Source of the DNA: Zygnema circumcarinatum
Lineage: Eukaryota; Streptophyta; Zygnematophyceae; Zygnematales; Zygnemataceae
DNA length: 48,529 bases
Assembly (NCBI GenBank): GCA_037447605.1
Contig: CM074812.1
Coordinates: forward strand, 687,194 to 735,722
Direction: 5' to 3'
The position numbers and the translations under genes are program-made. Shown one piece after another: positions 44,105-48,529 of this stretch. Numbering within the stretch: the first letter of the stretch is position 1; every line of letters starts with the position of its first letter. Below the pieces are notes generated by a model. That model did no database searches. It saw only the letters and a list, made by a program, of their open reading frames with translations, and was not told the DNA's origin.

Positions 44105-44375
44105 ACTCGCCACGTGGACAATTCGATATATCCGACGTGCCCAGCAGTCGAGACCTCAACCGGCGGTCACCGCGCGTCGACGTCTGCGGTGCCTACGTGG
44201 CATTACTTCATTTATCACTGGGAACCACGTGATGGCGTGGGATTGGAAGGCGCAGTCACGTTTTTTTTTGTGGACCTGTCCACTCCGACGAAGGCGCGTC
44301 CCAAAACAAATCGGAGACTTGGGAGCCACGTGGGCGCCACGTGTGTACCTCGTGGATGACACGTGGACGCCACAT
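44105..44375. promoter_or_regulatory. Cluster of ACGTG (G-box/ABRE-like) motifs
   Basis: At least seven ACGTG cores in 270 bp, including GCCACGTGGAC, CTACGTGGC, ACCACGTGATG, GCCACGTGGGCGCCACGTGTG and ACACGTGGACG. ACGTG is the core bound by plant bZIP/bHLH factors; function here is inferred. Confidence 0.5.
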
Positions 44376-44515
44376 GGGCACCGCGTCGTAAAAAATGGCT
44401 CTGATGCCTCGATGCCAATGGTTGGCAGCCATTGCCAATGGTTGTTTGGGTCGTGATTCACGGACTCGTGAATCGACTGCAAGCAACCATTGAATCCAAA
44501 GGGTGCAACTGTTGG

Positions 44516-44605
44516 CAATGGTTGGCTAGATGGGTCAAGAGCCAATGGTTGGCTAGATGGGTCAAGAGCCAATGGTTGGCTAGATGAGTCGATAGCCAAT
44601 GGTTG
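44516..44605. repeat. 27-bp tandem repeat, 3.3 copies, with CCAAT
   Basis: Unit GCCAATGGTTGGCTAGATGG plus GTCAAGA. Each copy has CCAAT and an inverted TTGG. Further CCAATGG words occur upstream from 44415. Confidence 0.92.
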
Positions 44606-44707
44606 ATCCAACGGTCTTACGGACGGTCTTGTTCCGCCTGAATGTTCACTGCTCACGCGCAGACATGTGGGCGTACGAGCTAGAGAGGGAGTAATAAGAG
44701 ATACAGG

Positions 44708-44956
44708 GTGAGAGAGAGGAGGACGGGTTTCTCCGCCGGTGGAGGAGTTTGGATCAGGTGTGTTAAAAGCTGCATCAAGAGTCAGGACTTGGAGAGATTG
44801 TGTAGGTTCCTGGTGCAGCTATCACTTCATAAGGTTGATAATTTTCTCATAAAAGAAATAATTAGTGCTGCGGTTCTTTTCTGGAAAGAGATTGTGAAGG
44901 AGGACCGTTGTCCTCTGCCGCATGTGTTCATGAAGGCCTCGTTTTTATTCGGGTGA
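44708..44956 (+). CDS. Unrecognised exon-like ORF
   Basis: Open frame with protein-like composition: SQDLERLCRFLVQLSLHKVD, then FLIKEIISAAVLFWKEIVKE and a CPLPHVF segment, ending in TGA. No ATG at the head and no clear acceptor; the preceding bases are GA-rich. Possibly an exon of an unannotated gene or a fragment of one; family unknown. Confidence 0.3.
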   Translation: MRERRTGFSAGGGVWIRCVKSCIKSQDLERLCRFLVQLSLHKVDNFLIKEIISAAVLFWKEIVKEDRCPLPHVFMKASFLFG

Positions 44957-44984
44957 ATTTTTTATGGATGTGGAAAGAGAGTGA

Positions 44985-45470
44985 ACAGACGGGCGCAGGG
45001 GGAGAGGAGGGAGAGAGAAGGGAGAGAGAAGAGACAGTGGAGGAGAGGGGAGGGAGAGGAGAGGAGAGAGAGAGAGAGTGGTCGAGAGGAGGGAGAAAGA
45101 AGGGAGAGTAAAGAGGCAGTGGAGGGAGAGGGGAGGGAGAGGAGAGGGGAGAGAGAGTGGTCGAGAAGAGGGAGAGTGAAGGGTGAGGGTGAGGGTGAGG
45201 AGGGAGAGAGAAGGGAGAGTAAAGAGGCAGTGGAAGGAGAGGGAAGGGAGAGGAGAGGGGAGAGAGAGTGGTCGAGAGGAGGGGGAGGAGGTAAAGAGAA
45301 GAGAGAGAGGAGGAAAGGGAAATGTGGGACGAAGCAGAGGCTGAAGGGGAGATGGAGTGTTGCGGCTGAGAAAGCTAGGTAGAGGAAGCGAGAGAATGAG
45401 AGAGAGGGAGTGAGAGAGAGAGGAGAGGAGAGGAGAGGAGTGGGGGAAAACGGGAGGGAGTAGCGAAAGG
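44985..45470. repeat. GA-rich minisatellite, about 3 long units
   Basis: Within (GA)n DNA a longer unit of 75-110 bp recurs, marked by AAGAGGCAGTGG and GAGAGTGGTCGAGA at about 45030-45080, 45105-45165 and 45220-45280. Confidence 0.85.
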
Positions 45471-45577
45471 GATAGAGGGAAGGTCTCCTGTAAGTTCGCA
45501 TTGCCAGTGTTGATAGACCAACACCCGCAGTGCTGCTTTGCAGTGCAGCTGATGGTCAGGCAGAGCCCTGCAACCGA

Positions 45578-47400
45578 ATGCGCCCGAAATCGTGCAACAA
45601 ACTTCTGACAGACATGCAGCGCAGCAACGTCTACAAGGCGTTGCGGGAAGGATGCAGCATGATCTTTCCAAAATTGAAGGTCAGCTCAAACAGTTGAAAA
45701 AAAAATTTACCTCAAAGAAAACTACTTGGAAGTCTTTAATCTATTTGTTGCCCAACTGCATGCTCAAATTCACTAAAATGACTTATTGTTGAAGCACATT
45801 TGCTAAGCGTTACCAATTTTCGTAATGGGTGCTCAAAGGTAGGTTGGTCTTATCCTTCAGCGCGCTCTTTCGCCTTCCTTTTCTGTGTCTCTCTTTCTTG
45901 CTGTCTCTCTTGCTCGCCCTCCCTGTACCTCCCCCTCTCTCTCTCTTCTTTCTCTCTTCCCCCTTCTTCCCTGTTCCTTTCTCATGCTCTCTCTCTCTCA
46001 CACACACTCTCCCCCACTCCCTCCCTGTATCTCTCCTTTTTGCTCTAGCACTTTCTCTTTATGGATATACACAATGTACAAGTTAAAAGCTATCTGAAGA
46101 AAGCACTAAAAAGAACTTGCAACTGGACAACCAATAAGGTCAATTTTGCAAAGCTGCTTGATTACACCGCCTCCCCTCTCTTCCGCTTGAAGGGAAGCGA
46201 GCTGGCATAGAGAGAGGAAGAGAGAGGAGGAGAGACGGTGAGGAGTGGGAGGGGTGGAGGGAGGAGAGAGAGTGGGAGAGGGAGGGGATTGACGACAGGA
46301 AGGGAAGAGTGAGGGAGGCAACGATGAGGAAGGGGTATGGAAGAGTGAAGGGAGAGAGAGAGAGGGGGGGGAACAGAAGGATTGTTGGGGAAGAAGTGGA
46401 AAGTGAGGGTGGGGGAGGCAGAGGGTGAGGGAGGGATAAGAGACAGGGGGGAGGGAGGGACTGAGAGTGGAAACGAGAGAAGGGAGACGGAAGAACATAA
46501 TAAACTTTCTCTCTCTACGCCCTTTCCTTGCTATTCCAGATTTAGAGTTTTTTCCAGTTTTCCGGGAGTTTTTCCTTGCGTTTGTGGTGTTGAGAAGTGT
46601 TATCTTTTTGCTTAGTTTTTTTGGACAAACTTTTTGAATTGCAGATTTTCAGGAGAAAAATTGATGCTCCGGTGGCGATACTTTTGTTACTTGTTACGAT
46701 CACTGGGCTTTCTCTTTGGCACCAAATAGACCGTGATCCCATGTAAGTGATTGAGAAGCTCAAACCATTTAACCCAAAGTTTCACATAGAATTTGGAATA
46801 ACCCTATGAATTTCTTTACTGGTTGAGGGCTATTTCTTTAATTAAATTTCTGCTTTTTGCTTAGCTTCTTTTGGCACCCTTTCGCAACCACTTTGAAGGG
46901 CGCTTTAAACCAGTGAGAGAATAATAAATATTGAAAACAGTGTGTACTTTTGTCTCTTTCTTCTTTTATATCATGAAAGTGAGGATGAGCTTAGCAGAGA
47001 GCAACAAAGTGGAGACACTAGAACAGGAAAGTGATATTCCCCTTAATAAAGCTTCAATTTCCCCCGTTCTTTCTCCTCCCTCTTTCTTCCTCCTCTCTCT
47101 CTCTATGCTCAGTTTGCAGCGAGCTCTGAGTGACGTTGCAACTCCGAAGCGAGTTGTTATTGTGACGGTGTTCACATCTGCCTGGAAAGACATGCTTGAC
47201 CTGTGGCTATACCGGCTGAAAAAGGTACAAGATCGGCCTATGGACTTTGGGAGCCATGTGCTCATAATGGCATTGGATGAAGGGGCATACGACTACTGTT
47301 CGACTCTGAATGTGCGATGCTACTATGATGATCAGGTGGGCTCCATAATAACAAGTCTTTTTTTTTACTAGTAGTCACTAAGAGTTTGTCCGGCTGAGTC

Positions 47401-47441
<41 letters not shown>

Positions 47442-48346
47442 ATCTCTCTCTCTCTCAACCTCTCTCTCCCCCCTCTCCCCCCTCTCCCCTCCCCCCCCCT
47501 CCTTCTCTCCCGAGACTCTCCTACCCCCCTTCTTTCCGCCCCTTGGTTAGACTTATCTACTGGTCTGCTTCTCTTCCACCATTTGCGTGAGTGATTCCAT
47601 TGTGGAAAGAAAGAAAGAAGGAAGAAAGAAAGAAAGGAAGTGCCTGTGGAGGGAGAGAACTGCAAAAGTACAAATGGAGTGTTTTCTTAGATGGAGGTGC
47701 AACAAAGGGGACACTGCCCTGAAAACCCTAAAACCCTTGAAAACCTAAAAAATTCTAACCTCAACCGTAAAATCCAGATGGAGCAGGAGCTGACAACGTT
47801 TTTCTCAACGTTTGTTTGCAGCATGATGCAGTCGAACCCTTTCAATATGCACGCGATGAAGTGCAGTTCAACACGCCGGCTTATATTGCGATGGTATGTG
47901 TTTCAATACCCTAAAATTCTAATCAAGGTGAATTTGTCAAACTTCATTCAGCTTTCTGATTAAATTCTTAGTGCATTCCGGAATATGCACTATATATATA
48001 GTATATTCGCATATTCGCATATTTGCATATTCGCTTCCCTCTATTGGGAGTCAGAATGGGTATATGTAGAATCTGCATGTTCCTTTCGCTTTCCTAAGGG
48101 AGAAGTTAAGGCAGCTAAGAGCAGGAATGCAGGGGTGGTGAGGAGAAGCAGGGGGAAATGTTCATTATGGCCAGATATAAGATATTTTCTTCTGTCCAAT
48201 TGTGTTCCTTTTTCAAGAACACTCTTTTGAGTTGGGTAATGGCCGAGGGCGAGGGGCAGTCATGGAGGCGTTTGGAAATGATTCGGAAAATTATGAAAGA
48301 CGGGTTCCATGTGATTTTCTCTGATCTGGACGCTGTATGGCTAAAG
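45578..48346 (+). CDS. GT77-like nucleotide-sugar transferase, type II membrane protein (3' end outside window)
   Basis: Exons: 45578-45679, 46645-46742, 47113-47335, 47822-47893 and 48218-48346, then donor GTAAGA; phases 0,2,0,0,0 agree over 208 codons. The first ATG after an in-frame stop gives a basic N-terminus (MRPKSCNKLLTDMQRSNVYK). A signal-anchor helix follows at residues 42-58 (PVAILLLLVTITGLSLW). From residue 72 comes the family core: TPKRVVIVTVFTSAWKD, HVLIMALDEGAYDYC and, at 200-206, SDLDAVW with the D-x-D pair used for metal/nucleotide-sugar binding. This order is that of plant nucleotide-diphospho-sugar transferases of family GT77 (xylosyl- and arabinosyltransferases of the Golgi). 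Donor sugar and acceptor cannot be told from this half. The first exon is less certain than the rest; an overlapping coiled-coil frame was rejected for wrong phase. Confidence 0.75.
46200..46495. repeat. Purine-rich tract in intron 1 of the glycosyltransferase gene
   Basis: GGGAGAGGGAGGG-like DNA, no coding signal. Confidence 0.8.
47402..47510. repeat. (CT)n then CCCCTCTCC tract in intron 3
   Basis: Microsatellite between exons of the glycosyltransferase gene. Confidence 0.85.
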
Positions 48347-48384
48347 GTAAGAATTTGCTCGCAGCAGAGGTTACTTCAGCCTAT

Positions 48385-48529
48385 TACCCCCCTCCACTCT
48401 CTCCCTCTCCCTATACCTCGCCCTCTTCCCTCCCCTCCCCCCTCCCCTCCCCTCCCCCCTCCCCCCTCCCCCCCTCCCTCCCTCCCCTCCCCCCTCCCCT
48501 CCCCTCCCCTCCCCTCCCCCTCCCCCTCC
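48385..48529. repeat. (CCCCT)n satellite at the window edge
   Basis: Same composition as the 43.5-kb array; it begins in the intron after the last visible exon and runs off the window. Confidence 0.92.

Larger units (their letters stand above)
43906..45577 (+). promoter_or_regulatory. Upstream region of the glycosyltransferase gene
   Basis: Holds in order an ACGTG-dense block (44105-44375), a CCAAT-word block with a 27-bp tandem repeat (44395-44605), an exon-like ORF (44708-44956) and a long GA minisatellite (44985-45470). The first two blocks look like a promoter, but whether for the ORF at 44.7 kb or the gene at 45.6 kb is unclear. Confidence 0.4.

Noticed and set aside
45592-45792. Coiled-coil-like frame (QLKQLKKKF) over the first glycosyltransferase exon
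   Set aside because: It would leave phase 1 at the GTCAGC donor, which does not fit the phase-0 membrane-anchor exon at 46645.
1-48529. CRISPR arrays, bacterial operons, rRNA genes
   Set aside because: Tandem repeats here lack unique equal-length spacers; gene structure is intron-rich eukaryotic; no rRNA-like segment was recognised.

Overview
The window is nuclear DNA from a green plant. Genes are broken into many short GT-AG exons, families known from plants are present (two-pore K+ channel, plant-type OST4, a HAPLESS8-like UBZ protein, a GT77-like glycosyltransferase), and CCCTAAA-type telomere-like motifs are common. The large amount of GA/CT, CCCCT and minisatellite DNA, with little resemblance to compact seed-plant genes, suggests a seedless plant or streptophyte alga, but the sequence alone does not fix the lineage. 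A 10-base N run at 29,523 marks an assembly gap, and both window edges fall in C-rich low-complexity DNA.

Layout. 0.5-4.1 kb (-): complete six-exon TPK-type potassium channel. 5.5-8.3 kb (+): gene with an Sld2/RECQL4-N-terminus-like motif. The two are divergent and share a promoter interval that holds a 21-bp minisatellite. 8.9-10 kb: a large ATGGATGC minisatellite and one copy of a promoter-like dispersed repeat. 11.2-13.5 kb (+): probable secreted proline-rich protein. 15.5-16.3 kb (+): a 36-residue OST4 gene with an intron ending exactly at its start codon. 17.2-24.0 kb (-): very large HAP8-like zinc-finger gene whose last exon is expanded by a Gly/Ala-coding minisatellite. 24-31 kb: gene-poor, with one orphan exon-like ORF. 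31.2-34.2 kb: cluster of inverted-repeat elements (MITE, tRNA-like segment, long fold-back, convergent promoter-like cassettes). 35.2-37.4 kb (-): complete TRAPPC2/Trs20 gene whose third intron appears to be a U12-type AT-AC intron. 38.4-42.75 kb (+): 11-exon leucine-rich-repeat protein with a helical C-terminal half. 43.5-45.5 kb: CCCCT satellite, then an ACGTG/CCAAT-rich control region. 45.6 kb to the edge (+): 5' part of a type II membrane glycosyltransferase (GT77-like).

The genes do not form a pathway. They are ordinary eukaryotic housekeeping and membrane genes: vacuolar K+ channel, ER N-glycosylation subunit, ER-Golgi tethering subunit, Golgi glycosyltransferase and regulatory proteins. 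Multi-exon models were built by hand from splice consensus, reading phase and family conservation; in the TPK, TRAPPC2 and LRR genes all exon phases close to an intact frame.

I found no evidence of a wholly new molecular system. The most notable items are the AT-AC intron in TRAPPC2, the repeats that carry promoter-like ACGTG/CCAAT/E2F/telobox modules in inverted pairs, and the minisatellite-expanded HAP8-like gene.
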